Below are positions 35,736 through 43,610 of a stretch of 64,000 nt of DNA, piece by piece. The notes under the pieces are model-generated. The model saw only the letters and a list, made by a program, of their open reading frames with translations. It did not search any database and was not told the DNA's origin. A program made the position numbers and the translations under genes. Source of the DNA: Shewanella benthica (GTDB lineage Bacteria; Pseudomonadota; Gammaproteobacteria; Enterobacterales; Shewanellaceae); assembly GCA_023284085.1 (NCBI GenBank), contig JAKVHY010000001.1, forward strand, positions 368,983 through 432,982, given 5' to 3'. Each line of letters opens with the position of its first letter. Positions within the stretch are counted from its first letter, which is position 1.

Positions 35736-37673
35736 ATGAGAAAATTATTGCTAAGTACCTTTGTACTCAGCCTGCTAACGGGTTGTGGTAGTGACGATAC
35801 TCAAAACCAACCCAGTGAACCAATAACACCACAACCCGAAAAGTCAAAGTACCTGACTGTGGATATTAAACCTGAGGCAAAGTTTGAAGGAACGTTCAAG
35901 GTATATCTTGGCCGCTATCCAGATCCGGTTAAAGCATGGCTGCAGAGTGATGAGGCATATCATCAAGGCGATCACACCCATGACAGGATGGAAACAGGAA
36001 AATACTATGCAGTTGATGAACGAGATGCACTGCTAGCTGGCATAGTTAATGAGCCAGAAACCGCTATTGTCGTCGACACTGCCAAGATGCATAAACTCTT
36101 AATGACAAATCCTGATGGTTTAGGAGCCGGAAGCGCCCGTGGTGATATTTTTGTTACGGGCCATTATTCACCGTTCGATGCACTGCGTTACCTCGCATTA
36201 ACCCGAAATGACATTAAACTTGAAGCCATTACCCCTTATGATGAAACTGGCCGTGATACCTACGAATTTGCTGTTTCATGGGATTGCAATCGTGATGGTG
36301 AGTTCAGTGATACAGATAATATCAGCACTGATCCGGATGATACCTATGGTTGTGGTGTAAATTCCAGCAACTATGCCAGTCCTGACTGGCACTTCAGATT
36401 TACCTTTGAAAATGGCGAAATGGCTAAAGCAAATGGAACCCTAAACGGTGTAGGACCACAGGGTGAACTTGGCTATGAGCGCATGGATCAATTCTGGCTC
36501 AAACCTGGAATGAAAATACGTTTTCAATCATTCTCTCCAGAAATGACCCAGAGACGTCACTGGGTACAAGACCGAGAGATGTCACGTCTTGCACAAAATG
36601 GCGGTAAGGTCATAGTTCCCAATTTTATCGTACTGCCTCCTCCACCTATGACACCGACAGTAATCAAAGATCTGCATGTTACCGCACATAATATGAGATC
36701 TGATATCTTCCAGCCCGGTGTAATTACAGGAATGGATATGTTTCTCTCAGCTGCAGATGAAGGTTTAGATATAGCATTCAATTATTGGCCCTCACTTTCA
36801 ACAGGGGCTAAAGTTGGTAGCTTTGCCTTATTCAGAGCTCAAGGAGTCTCTTCTAAAGTAGGAAGTGGTTGGAGTGCAAAGTTCGGGGAAAATGCTGTTA
36901 ATGACGATTTCTCCCGCGATTCAAATTGTGCCTTTGACTTACAAGGCCTCGTTGTTAAGCCAGAGGACTGTCGCCGAGATTGGCAATCTCGTTTTGGTGG
37001 CAACGTACTTCACTTGATGAATGATAGATGGGTTATGAATCAGCCACCAGAGTTTGTGGCTGCCGCATATAAAGATCATTATGAAACTTGGGGAATGCCT
37101 GAGTACTCAGGTAAAAAACGTGTAGAACGCGACTTTAGCCGCGAAGAAGATGGTACAGACATCATGACGCTACAGGTCTTTGATCTTCCAAAAGACGATC
37201 AAGGATCAGTATTGGAACCGACCCACTTTGGTTGGGGTATCGCTGATTGCACCGAGTGTCATAACGAGAGTAAAGATCCACTAGGGCACGGTGGTCATAG
37301 CTGGCCCATCAACAGTAGTGATGGCTTCGATGTGACTCAACCTTACTACTGCGCAACCTGTCATGGCAATAATGGTGCCCCAAAGGCTCACGGTGAATCA
37401 GCACGCTGTTTCTGGTGTCATGACTCAGAAGAAAATCGTCCTACACATCATGGCGATGCGTCTACTCAACGTTTCTATCAGGGAGATGAGATAAAAAGTA
37501 ACTCTCATATCTATAATCACCCAAATGAGATCGCCGCATTACCAAGAGATGAGATGGGTAATTTCAAAGAGTATGACAATATATGGAGCTCTGTTAACTC
37601 CGACTGGGATATGAGTAAAGTATTCCCCGATCCTTATGCTTGTATGACATGCCACCTAAGCACTACAAACTGA
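35736..37673 (+). CDS. large tetraheme lipoprotein cytochrome c
   Basis: About 645 residues. The N-terminus is a lipoprotein signal with lipobox LTGC (Cys at about residue 17) followed by GSDDTQ. The first 480 residues have no heme sites and look beta-rich, with a calcium-loop-like DCNRDGEFSDTDN. Four heme sites sit in the last quarter: CTECH, CATCH, CFWCH and CMTCH. I do not recognise a named family. An outer-membrane electron-transfer or oxidoreductase role is plausible because an MtrA/MtrB-like pair lies 3.5 kb away. The ATG at 35736 was preferred to 35730 because GAGAG then has a 6-base spacer. Confidence 0.85.
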   Translation: MRKLLLSTFVLSLLTGCGSDDTQNQPSEPITPQPEKSKYLTVDIKPEAKFEGTFKVYLGRYPDPVKAWLQSDEAYHQGDHTHDRMETGKYYAVDERDALLAGIVNEPETAIVVDTAKMHKLLMTNPDGLGAGSARGDIFVTGHYSPFDALRYLALTRNDIKLEAITPYDETGRDTYEFAVSWDCNRDGEFSDTDNISTDPDDTYGCGVNSSNYASPDWHFRFTFENGEMAKANGTLNGVGPQGELGYERMDQFWLKPGMKIRFQSFSPEMTQRRHWVQDREMSRLAQNGGKVIVPNFIVLPPPPMTPTVIKDLHVTAHNMRSDIFQPGVITGMDMFLSAADEGLDIAFNYWPSLSTGAKVGSFALFRAQGVSSKVGSGWSAKFGENAVNDDFSRDSNCAFDLQGLVVKPEDCRRDWQSRFGGNVLHLMNDRWVMNQPPEFVAAAYKDHYETWGMPEYSGKKRVERDFSREEDGTDIMTLQVFDLPKDDQGSVLEPTHFGWGIADCTECHNESKDPLGHGGHSWPINSSDGFDVTQPYYCATCHGNNGAPKAHGESARCFWCHDSEENRPTHHGDASTQRFYQGDEIKSNSHIYNHPNEIAALPRDEMGNFKEYDNIWSSVNSDWDMSKVFPDPYACMTCHLSTTN

Positions 37674-37702
37674 CATAAATCTATTACCTGAAATCACAAA
37701 TA

Positions 37703-37741
37703 AAAAATAGTTAGAGTAGCGATAAACTCTAGCTATTTTAC
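37703..37741. terminator. terminator after the tetraheme gene
   Basis: AAAAAATAG TTAGAGT, a short loop, ACTCTAGCTATTTTA: a stem of about 13 bp with A-run before and T-run after, 30 bases past the stop. It can work in both directions. Confidence 0.8.
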
Positions 37742-37754
37742 CTCCGCAGGTATT

Positions 37755-37772
37755 TTGTATTATTTCATACAA
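37755..37772. promoter_or_regulatory. lux-box-like palindrome upstream of the LuxR gene
   Basis: TTGTAT TATTTC ATACAA, perfect 6-base arms about 72 bases before the ATG of the LuxR-type gene. Size and symmetry (18-20 bp) suit a LuxR-type operator, but the sequence is not the classical lux box, so autoregulation is only a suggestion. Confidence 0.4.
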
Positions 37773-37843
37773 CATCACTAACCATATATCGACACTATGA
37801 TAAAATTAATTTTGAAGTCGACACTAACTCAAACAATACCGCT

Positions 37844-38605
37844 ATGAATAACAGTAATACCAGACCCTGTGATATCAGTCCTACACATATATGCTTAATC
37901 AGAGATTATCTGGCTAACTATGGTATCAGTGATTTTTTCTACGGTGTTGCAATAAAGATGAAACCAACATCAATCGCCCCATTCAAGAGACTGCAGCGTC
38001 GACGTGCTGATGAACTCATTAATGCTTCCTTTATGGGCTTTTCGAGTCCAGAGATCATGGAATATCGCCATCAATATCTCTCTCATTTTGCGAGTGCAGA
38101 TGAGGGATACTTCGAACTGCAACAAATGGGTCTGAACATATTAAAAAATGCCGATTTGAGTACAGTCAAAGGACAGCAACTACAAAGACTAAGAGATGGA
38201 TTAGGTATTAAAAGCTGGGGGACATGGCGTCTACCTACTAAATATAATCCCAATTGGGACTCTGTATTCGTATTCTTCTCCAATTTAGAACAAGATACAC
38301 TCAAACAAAAATTACTGACAAATAATGATGAAATAGATCATCAACTACTGCTCTACTCGACTCTTTTTAATGATCAATGTATTGCACAATTAAACCCCAT
38401 TACAAACTATAACTGTCTATCGACTAAGAGCATGCAAGTGCTTGAACTGACCGCTCAGGGGTACTCAAGTGAAGAGATTGGTGAGCGTCTAGTGATCTCT
38501 GAAAGTGGCGTTAACTATCATCAAAATCGGCTTAAAGAGCTATTTAATGCAAAAAACCGTGCACAGCTTGTCAGTGCTGCTCATACTTTGGGTGTTTTAG
38601 ATTAA
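37844..38605 (+). CDS. LuxR-type transcriptional regulator
   Basis: 253 residues. The C-terminal LuxR helix-turn-helix is clear: LSTKSMQVLELTAQGYSSEEIGERLVISESGVNYHQNRLKELFNAKNRAQLVSAA. The N-terminal 170 residues have the length of an autoinducer-binding domain but only weak resemblance to AHL-binding receptors, and no luxI-type synthase is in the window, so it may be a LuxR solo. It follows the tetraheme gene in the same direction but beyond a terminator, so it likely has its own promoter. The ribosome site before the ATG is poor. Confidence 0.85.
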   Translation: MNNSNTRPCDISPTHICLIRDYLANYGISDFFYGVAIKMKPTSIAPFKRLQRRRADELINASFMGFSSPEIMEYRHQYLSHFASADEGYFELQQMGLNILKNADLSTVKGQQLQRLRDGLGIKSWGTWRLPTKYNPNWDSVFVFFSNLEQDTLKQKLLTNNDEIDHQLLLYSTLFNDQCIAQLNPITNYNCLSTKSMQVLELTAQGYSSEEIGERLVISESGVNYHQNRLKELFNAKNRAQLVSAAHTLGVLD

Positions 38606-38865
38606 ATGGAGTTGAGTACGCATCATAAAAATTAACGAAAGCAACCATAGTCATCATTTTTATACTTAATCCCATACATATCACAACTCTGTTTTCCCCG
38701 ACAAAACACTACGACTCGCCGTAGCGTTTTGTTCGTAAGCATGAGCTAATCTCATCTCAGCAAATTAAACATCCATTTGTGAATAAATAACTCCACGACG
38801 GACATTGAGAGAGATGATAGTTTCCAACAATTTCCCTGAAAGTTACGACGGCGATTCCAATGAGT

Positions 38866-39112
38866 TCATGATGCCCATTTGAAAGCCCAACTGACAAGTT
38901 GTGGTCGGTAATTAAGACCAAAAATAACTTTCATCTTATAATATGATAAATAATGCCCCGTTCACTCGAAATAATGCTTTAGCAATGCACTGAGTAGACA
39001 ATCCCTCTGCTACCATCTCCAATATTGTCTTGCTGGTTGGCGTCATACAATGAAAATTATAAACAGTATTCAACAAGTGAATATACTTGCTGGAAAAGTA
39101 TTCACTCCACTT
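38866..39112 (-). pseudogene. decayed LuxR-type regulator, C-terminal remnant
   Basis: Reading the minus strand gives HCMTPTSKTILEMVAEGLST and then QCIAKALFRVNGAL, a LuxR helix-turn-helix that lines up with NCLSTKSMQVLELTAQGYSS of the intact regulator at 37844. The frame then stops; after shifts the same strand reads YHIIR-stop-KLF and FGLNYRPQLVSWAFKW, matching the NYHQNRLKELF and NRAQLVSAAH ends of LuxR proteins. So at least one stop and frameshifts broke an old paralogue. A stop codon also cuts it upstream (39113-39115), so the N-terminal domain is lost. Confidence 0.8.
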
Positions 39113-39162
39113 TTATGACCCAAGGGGTTCATACTCCAATCAAACTTACTTCTCTCCTAAAC

Positions 39163-39196
39163 GAAAAAGCCCGCTATCTTTCGATAACGGGCTTAT
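39163..39196 (-). terminator. terminator after the YbaY-like lipoprotein gene
   Basis: AAGCCCGCTATC, loop TTTC, GATAACGGGCTT: a strong stem that reads out into TTTTT on the minus strand, about 60 bases past the minus-strand stop at 39256. Confidence 0.85.
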
Positions 39197-39255
39197 TGCT
39201 CTTCACTGTCAGTGCTTCACCATTGATGCTGTAGCTGGCAAACTCGCCGATAGAT

Positions 39256-39756
39256 TTAAGGATTGGCTTTTTTATCAGACTCGGCACGAGCGACTCGGTC
39301 CACTTTAATCTCGATAGGCTTAGTTTGGCCCTCGGCAAATGGATCTATGTTGGTGGTCGATGTAAACACTAGGCTGCCTTCGACTTTAATCGTCGCACGC
39401 AGGCTATATCTGTGTTTATCTTGAATCTTACTGGCATCGTATTCGATACTCACGGCGTAAGGAGGTGTACCGATATCTTTTAAGGATTGACTCGCGATCA
39501 GAACAGAAGCAACATCCGCTTTTGAGATATCTTCCAGTGTCACCTCGAGTACCGCATTAGGCGGCAACATTCTTCGGTCTAAATAGATAACATTGATATC
39601 CAGAGTTTTCATTGCGGTTACCTCAGCTGTGACTTGCTTTTCAGCTGTCGCTGTATCTTGGGTCTGAGTCGTAGAACCACTATCGCATGCCTGTAAGGCA
39701 AAGGCTGAAAGCAATACCGAAGATGCTAAGGCGAGTTTGTTCATTCTAAACTTCAT
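39256..39756 (-). CDS. YbaY-family lipoprotein
   Basis: About 166 residues starting MKFRMNKLALASSVLL, with lipobox LQAC (Cys near residue 24) and a polar Ser/Thr/Gln-rich spacer. The mature domain (TLDINVIYLDRRMLPPNAVLEVTLEDISKADV and so on) matches the YbaY/type III secretion pilotin-like beta domain. The role is unknown; such proteins sit in the outer membrane. The frame is open 34 codons further upstream, but AAGGAA 7 bases before the ATG at 39756 fixes the start. It stands alone. Confidence 0.85.
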   Translation of the reverse strand: MKFRMNKLALASSVLLSAFALQACDSGSTTQTQDTATAEKQVTAEVTAMKTLDINVIYLDRRMLPPNAVLEVTLEDISKADVASVLIASQSLKDIGTPPYAVSIEYDASKIQDKHRYSLRATIKVEGSLVFTSTTNIDPFAEGQTKPIEIKVDRVARAESDKKANP

Positions 39757-40141
39757 TGAGTAATTCCTTTTATATACCGCTACAGGATGAACACACGTCA
39801 TTCTGTAAAAAACAGACATTGGACTAGTTGAAACGAGATAACAAGAAAATATAGCCAAAAGTAGAGTAAATTAACAATATAATACCCTTTAAAAACCTAT
39901 GGTTACACAGTCAGTAACAGATGTTAATCTTTTGGGCTGCGTGCGTATTCTTTTAGTGGCACATCTATAACGTCAGAAAGTGGCAGTCAATTGTTAGCAT
40001 GTATCGATTTAAACTGATAAGAACTAGGTGTTGTTAACTGCAAGGATTTAAACAAAATGGATAAGAAATAGTCTTATGTTTATCGATAAATTATGACTAT
40101 TTATAAATGGTAGAACATTTCTGTCAGGGGTTTGTCTGGAC
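39757..40141. other. 385-bp region upstream of the YbaY-like gene
   Basis: Should hold the promoter of the minus-strand lipoprotein gene. Nothing else recognisable: no tRNA, no convincing frame on either strand. Confidence 0.5.
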
Positions 40142-40195
40142 CTGACGAAGAGATAGCTGACTTTAAACAATAGGAACCCTAGAGTTCAACTCCTT
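40142..40195 (-). repeat. degenerate tRNA-Ser 3'-end remnant (copy 4)
   Basis: GACGAAGAGATAGCTGACTTTAAACAATAGGAACCCTAGAGTTCAACTCC resembles the next remnant (40243) along its whole length and keeps AGAGATAG and GAACCCTAG of the tRNA-Ser 3' part, but is more decayed. A terminator hairpin lies between the two. Confidence 0.55.
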
Positions 40196-40203
40196 CTAAC
40201 ACG

Positions 40204-40236
40204 AAAAAGGGCTCATCAAATGATGAGCCCTTTTTC
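40204..40236. terminator. bidirectional terminator between tRNA remnants
   Basis: AAAAA GGGCTCATCA AA TGATGAGCCC TTTTT: a perfect 10-bp stem with T-runs on both strands. Confidence 0.9.
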
Positions 40237-40242
40237 TTAATA

Positions 40243-40292
40243 TGGCGGAGAGATAGCGATCTTAAATTAGGAACCCTAGGGTTCAGTCACCA
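40243..40292 (-). repeat. tRNA-Ser 3'-end remnant (copy 3)
   Basis: TGGCGGAGAGATAG is identical to the CCA-side 14 bases of the intact tRNA-Ser at 42009, and GAACCCTAG of the T-arm is also kept, with a changed stretch between. The 5' half of the tRNA is missing. Confidence 0.75.
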
Positions 40293-40346
40293 TTTTATAA
40301 ATAGCAAAAAGGCCGCTTATTAAAGCTAATGCTACTCGGATAAGCA

Positions 40347-41666
40347 TTATTGCTTATATTTAAGTGGATAGCGGCTAGGTATATAGAGCACTGAGCGTGG
40401 ATACGTTCGGTGCTTTCTTTTATCTGGAAGGATAAAGTGCTTTATATCGGCTCGCATTTGCTTCAGCTTAGCCGGCAATTTCCCATCAGGTGATAAAGCA
40501 AGCCACCTCAATTGTGTGTCTATCAAGCTTATCGCAGCGGTGAAACTTATACGGGTTGGAGCAACTTTGGCTTCCTTTGCTATCGCGGTCATTTCCAAGC
40601 GAACGAGATTGTAAGCGATAAGTACACCCCAGAGTTCTTGCCTAACACCTTCAGTAAACCGGCTTCGTAACGTCACCTTACTTTGCAGTTGAGTTTGTTT
40701 AAGCTCGCCGTATCCCTCTTCTATTTCCCAGCGCTGCCAGTAGATATCAAGCAGCTTGTCCAGCGGATACTTAACTGGGTCGAGCAATGAGGTGACGAAG
40801 CCTTTTATTTCCCCCTTGGGCTGTTGATAAGCGATAAAACGGGCTCGCCATGTTTCGGGTAACTCAGGGTTCTTCTTCCTAGCTTGCGGTGAAACGGGCA
40901 TATCAATGAGCAAATCATTATTCGCAAACTCTTCGACTACCTCATAACGCATCTTCGATTTTACTGGAGTTAACCAGTGTCGCTGTTTCCCTGAACCTTC
41001 CCAGTTCAACAGTAAATCAGCGGAGAAATAACAACGGTCAAATAGCGTTAAGGAGTTATCAGGGGCATCTTGAACTAAACGTTGAGCGAGCGTGACTTCC
41101 CCTACGTGGCAGCCGTCAAAGGCTGCACCCAATACCATTCTGGTTTCGGTCGAGATAAGGCTAACTAATCGAAGCTGAGGATAGGGTTTGTGTATTTTTG
41201 AAATAAAACCAAATTCTTGTGCGTTCTCTTCAGAGTCTTGGCAACGAAACACTGTTCCATCAACGGCGAGGGTCGTTAGCCCTAAGTCATTATTTTCTCC
41301 TAAAGCTTGCTTAAGCCAAGCAGAAACGGTGGATTTAAATAAGTACGACATCGGGGCTTCGCCTAAGCGACGGCGACAATCCGTCAGAACACTTGGTGCG
41401 ACACGGGACCAAATGCTATCACCTGACTGAAGAGCGATATCCATTGAACTGCAAACTTCTTTAATGGACTGGTTACGAATTAACCCCATCCACAGTACTA
41501 GCCAGACCGCTTGCTGTGCAGGCAAACGACGATTACGGATACTGGCCTTATTGGATGCAAGCAATGATTGTTCGATCCATTCTGAATCGATAGCCTCCAT
41601 TACAGAGTCATAGGACCCACTTTCTTCAACAGACTCATGAACTAGCTCAAGCTCTTGCGCAAACAT
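40347..41666 (-). mobile_element. IS4-family insertion sequence transposase
   Basis: 439 residues, apparently intact. DDE residues are in AVDGTVFR and LFDRCYFSADLL, and the IS4 signature Y-(2)-R-(3)-E-(6)-K is exact in YWQRWEIEEGYGELK. The N-terminal domain (RRLPAQQAVWLVLWMGLIRN) is usual for the family. It lies between broken tRNA-Ser copies. I could not fix the element ends: only a short CGATCTT/AAGATCG pair was seen (about 40257 and 41712) and no target duplication was confirmed, so only the coding span is given. Confidence 0.9.
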
Positions 41667-41776
41667 AAAAAATCCCCATCAGAATACTGGTAGGGATTAT
41701 CAATCATCTGCAAGATCGTTCAAGTGTTCTTAAACGATCGGCATTGACTCTTTCGAGTAGCCTTTTTTCTTGAATG

Positions 41777-41826
41777 TGGCGGAGAGATAGGGATTTGAAC
41801 CCTACATTGAGACGCTATAAACCCGT
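41777..41826 (-). repeat. tRNA-Ser 3'-end remnant (copy 2)
   Basis: Contains the CCA end, acceptor strand and T-arm of the intact tRNA-Ser (TGGCGGAGAGATAGGGAT, then TTGAACCCTA), then a changed variable arm (GCTATAAACCC kept) and no anticodon arm. It is nearly identical to the copy at 41894, including the terminator that lies between them. Confidence 0.88.
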
Positions 41827-41851
41827 AACTCAAAAAATATATATTTATAAA

Positions 41852-41884
41852 CGAAAAAGCCCCAACATTTCTGCTGGGGCTTCG
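41852..41884 (-). terminator. terminator hairpin between remnant copies
   Basis: AAAAAGCCCCA, ACATTTCTGC loop region, TGGGGCTT; T-run on the minus strand. The same hairpin recurs at 41966-42000. Confidence 0.88.
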
Positions 41885-41893
41885 TCTTGAATG

Positions 41894-41943
41894 TGGCGGA
41901 GAGATAGGGATTTGAACCCTACATTGAGACGCTATAAACCCGT
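41894..41943 (-). repeat. tRNA-Ser 3'-end remnant (copy 1)
   Basis: Same structure as the copy at 41777, offset by 117 bases and differing from it by only a few bases. It stands 115 bases from the intact tRNA-Ser, so the three form a tandem of nearly equal period. Confidence 0.88.
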
Positions 41944-41965
41944 GACTCAAAAATATATATTTATA

Positions 41966-42000
41966 AACGAAAAAGCCCCAACATTTCTGCTGGGGCTTCA
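41966..42000 (-). terminator. terminator of tRNA-Ser
   Basis: Minus-strand hairpin AAGCCCCAGCAG / TTGGGGCTTTTTC starting about 10 bases past the CCA end of the tRNA-Ser. Confidence 0.88.
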
Positions 42001-42008
42001 TCTGAATG

Positions 42009-42100
42009 TGGCGGAGAGATAGGGATTTGAACCCTAGATGGGCTATAAACCCATGCCGGTTTTCAAGACCGGTGCATTCGACCACTCTGCCATCTCTCCG
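42009..42100 (-). tRNA. serT: tRNA-Ser(UGA)
   Basis: 92 bases with encoded CCA. On the minus strand it starts CGGAGAGATGGCAGAGTGG, has anticodon TGA in CCGGTCTTGAAAACCGG, a long class II variable arm (CATGGGTTTATAGCCCATC), the T-arm GGGTTCAAATCCC and the acceptor end ATCTCTCCG CCA. All stems pair. Broken copies of its 3' half lie downstream. Confidence 0.96.
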
Positions 42101-42220
42101 AACGCCGCGAATAATATAGTGACACCTCAGTCTTGTAAAGGCCTCAAATGCACATTTTTGTCATAAGAAGGCCTAAATCTGATTGAACGGTCAATATTGG
42201 TGCTATTTGGCTATTTTATA

Positions 42221-43480
42221 TCAGCTTACGTCCGTTTTATCACTATCTAACGCAATACGAGCAGGATCTGGGGTGACAAAGTGTGATTTTACCTGTGACC
42301 AGGAGTTCTGCTTTTTCAACCAATATCCTCCAAGCACTACGATTCCACACAAGAGTATTCCCCATCCTATTGCGACTTCCCCGAAAGCGGCCCATATAGC
42401 GACTAAGCTAGAGGCACCGAAGGCGATACCTATCTGTAAGAAGTTTTGCAGACCTGCCGCTTTTGCCGCATTATCGGTAAACTCTTGTAGCGCATTGTTG
42501 ACGACTATCGGGTAGATTGCACCGTTTGCGGCCGCTAAAACCGAGAAAGAAACTAACAATGGCAGCAAGGTATCGAAAGAAAAAACCAGTGTGCTTGCCA
42601 CGATGGCTAATACACACAAGCCAAATACTGTGAGTAAAACTGAGAGTGTTTTTTCAGTCCCTATTTTCCTTATCAATATTTTACTGGCATAACCACCGAC
42701 GATAAACATGATCGTCTGTGGAATAAAGCTCAGTCCAATCTCCTTGGCTGTGAATCCATGTTGCTCCATGACAATTGGCCACACGGTTAGATAGGCAAAG
42801 AATGCACCGGAGCAAGCTCCGAAGATGATCACGTTCCCCAAGTATTTAGTATTGTTTAACATCCCCCAATTTGAAATTGCGCGAGTTTGACTTGCCTTAT
42901 CTTTTTTAATTGCTTCTTGGGGCACAAATATGAGTGTCATCAACATCAGGAAGACAGCCAACCCAGTTAAAATAATGAAAATGCTTTGCCACCCCGTGCT
43001 TTCTAATACTAATGCGCCTAATAAGGGAGCCAAAGCAGGTGAAAGCGCCACGAGAGGCATGATATTAGAAAATACCCTCTGAGCCTTGGCTGCATCGTAT
43101 TTTTCTATGACAATCGCTTGCCAGATCACCCCGGCGCTGCAAGCGCCTAAGGCTTGAAAGAAGCGCGACACATTAAAAGCGAATACCGTTTCACTCGACG
43201 CTATTGAGAAACTGGCAGCAGCAAAAATGGCTAACCCGACTAACAAGGAATTGCGCTTGCCAATACGTAGGACTAGTGGACCATACAATAGTTGGCCAAT
43301 GGCCAGACCGGCGAGAAAACTAGTGAGTGTGCTGGCAACTTGCGCTGGTGATGCCTGCATGGTGTTTTCAATCGCTTTAAACGCAGGAAGATACATATCG
43401 GTGGCAATAAAACCTAGCATGCTGAGCAAAGCTAAGTAAGATAGAAAAAAGAAGTACTTGGTATTATTTACTGAATTCAT
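42221..43480 (-). CDS. Bcr/CflA-type MFS drug efflux transporter
   Basis: 419 residues, about twelve membrane segments. The early motif GFIATDMYLPAFKAIENTMQASPAQVASTLTSFLAGLAIGQLLYGPL is characteristic of the Bcr/CflA subfamily of drug:H+ antiporters, with RIGKRN as the cytoplasmic loop motif. A LysR-type gene is read divergently from a 130-bp gap, so the pair is probably regulator and target. Relatives export bicyclomycin, sulfonamide or chloramphenicol; the substrate here is unknown. Confidence 0.92.
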   Translation of the reverse strand: MNSVNNTKYFFFLSYLALLSMLGFIATDMYLPAFKAIENTMQASPAQVASTLTSFLAGLAIGQLLYGPLVLRIGKRNSLLVGLAIFAAASFSIASSETVFAFNVSRFFQALGACSAGVIWQAIVIEKYDAAKAQRVFSNIMPLVALSPALAPLLGALVLESTGWQSIFIILTGLAVFLMLMTLIFVPQEAIKKDKASQTRAISNWGMLNNTKYLGNVIIFGACSGAFFAYLTVWPIVMEQHGFTAKEIGLSFIPQTIMFIVGGYASKILIRKIGTEKTLSVLLTVFGLCVLAIVASTLVFSFDTLLPLLVSFSVLAAANGAIYPIVVNNALQEFTDNAAKAAGLQNFLQIGIAFGASSLVAIWAAFGEVAIGWGILLCGIVVLGGYWLKKQNSWSQVKSHFVTPDPARIALDSDKTDVS

Positions 43481-43538
43481 AAAAGATTACTACTAATAAA
43501 AATTAAAGATAATTACATTGGCTGCGCAGTCTAATCAC

Positions 43539-43551
43539 TTGCAATATTGAA
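43539..43551. promoter_or_regulatory. possible LysR-type binding site
   Basis: TTGCAATATTGAA between the divergent MFS and LysR genes: an imperfect palindrome of T-N11-A type with a CAATATTG core. The size and position fit a LysR operator, but this is weak evidence. Confidence 0.35.
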
Positions 43552-43610
43552 GTGAAACGTTTAATTTTGACATCAGCCTTCAAAAAAACTCACAGCAAGG
43601 AAATGCGGGT

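Larger units (their letters stand above)
38606..39255. other. 650-bp region between the LuxR gene and the lipoprotein gene
   Basis: No intact gene. It contains an imperfect 13-bp hairpin (about 38700-38733, ACAAAACACTACG paired with CGTAGCGTTTTGT), the broken LuxR-like sequence at 38866-39112 (minus strand) and the terminator at 39163-39196. The short plus-strand frames here overlap the pseudogene and look spurious. Confidence 0.7.

Noticed and set aside
39025..39308. Two plus-strand frames of about 70 codons
   Set aside because: They are the opposite strand of the LuxR pseudogene and the terminator behind it, with no ribosome site.
40250..41720. Inverted CGATCTT/AAGATCG ends for the IS4 element
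   Set aside because: The match is only seven bases and no direct target repeat flanks it, so these were not called as element ends.
41720..42085. Open frame of 121 codons on the minus strand through the tRNA-Ser region
   Set aside because: It is made of the repeated tRNA 3' ends and terminators, its repeats in the protein mirror those DNA repeats, and it runs into the intact tRNA-Ser; no ribosome site.
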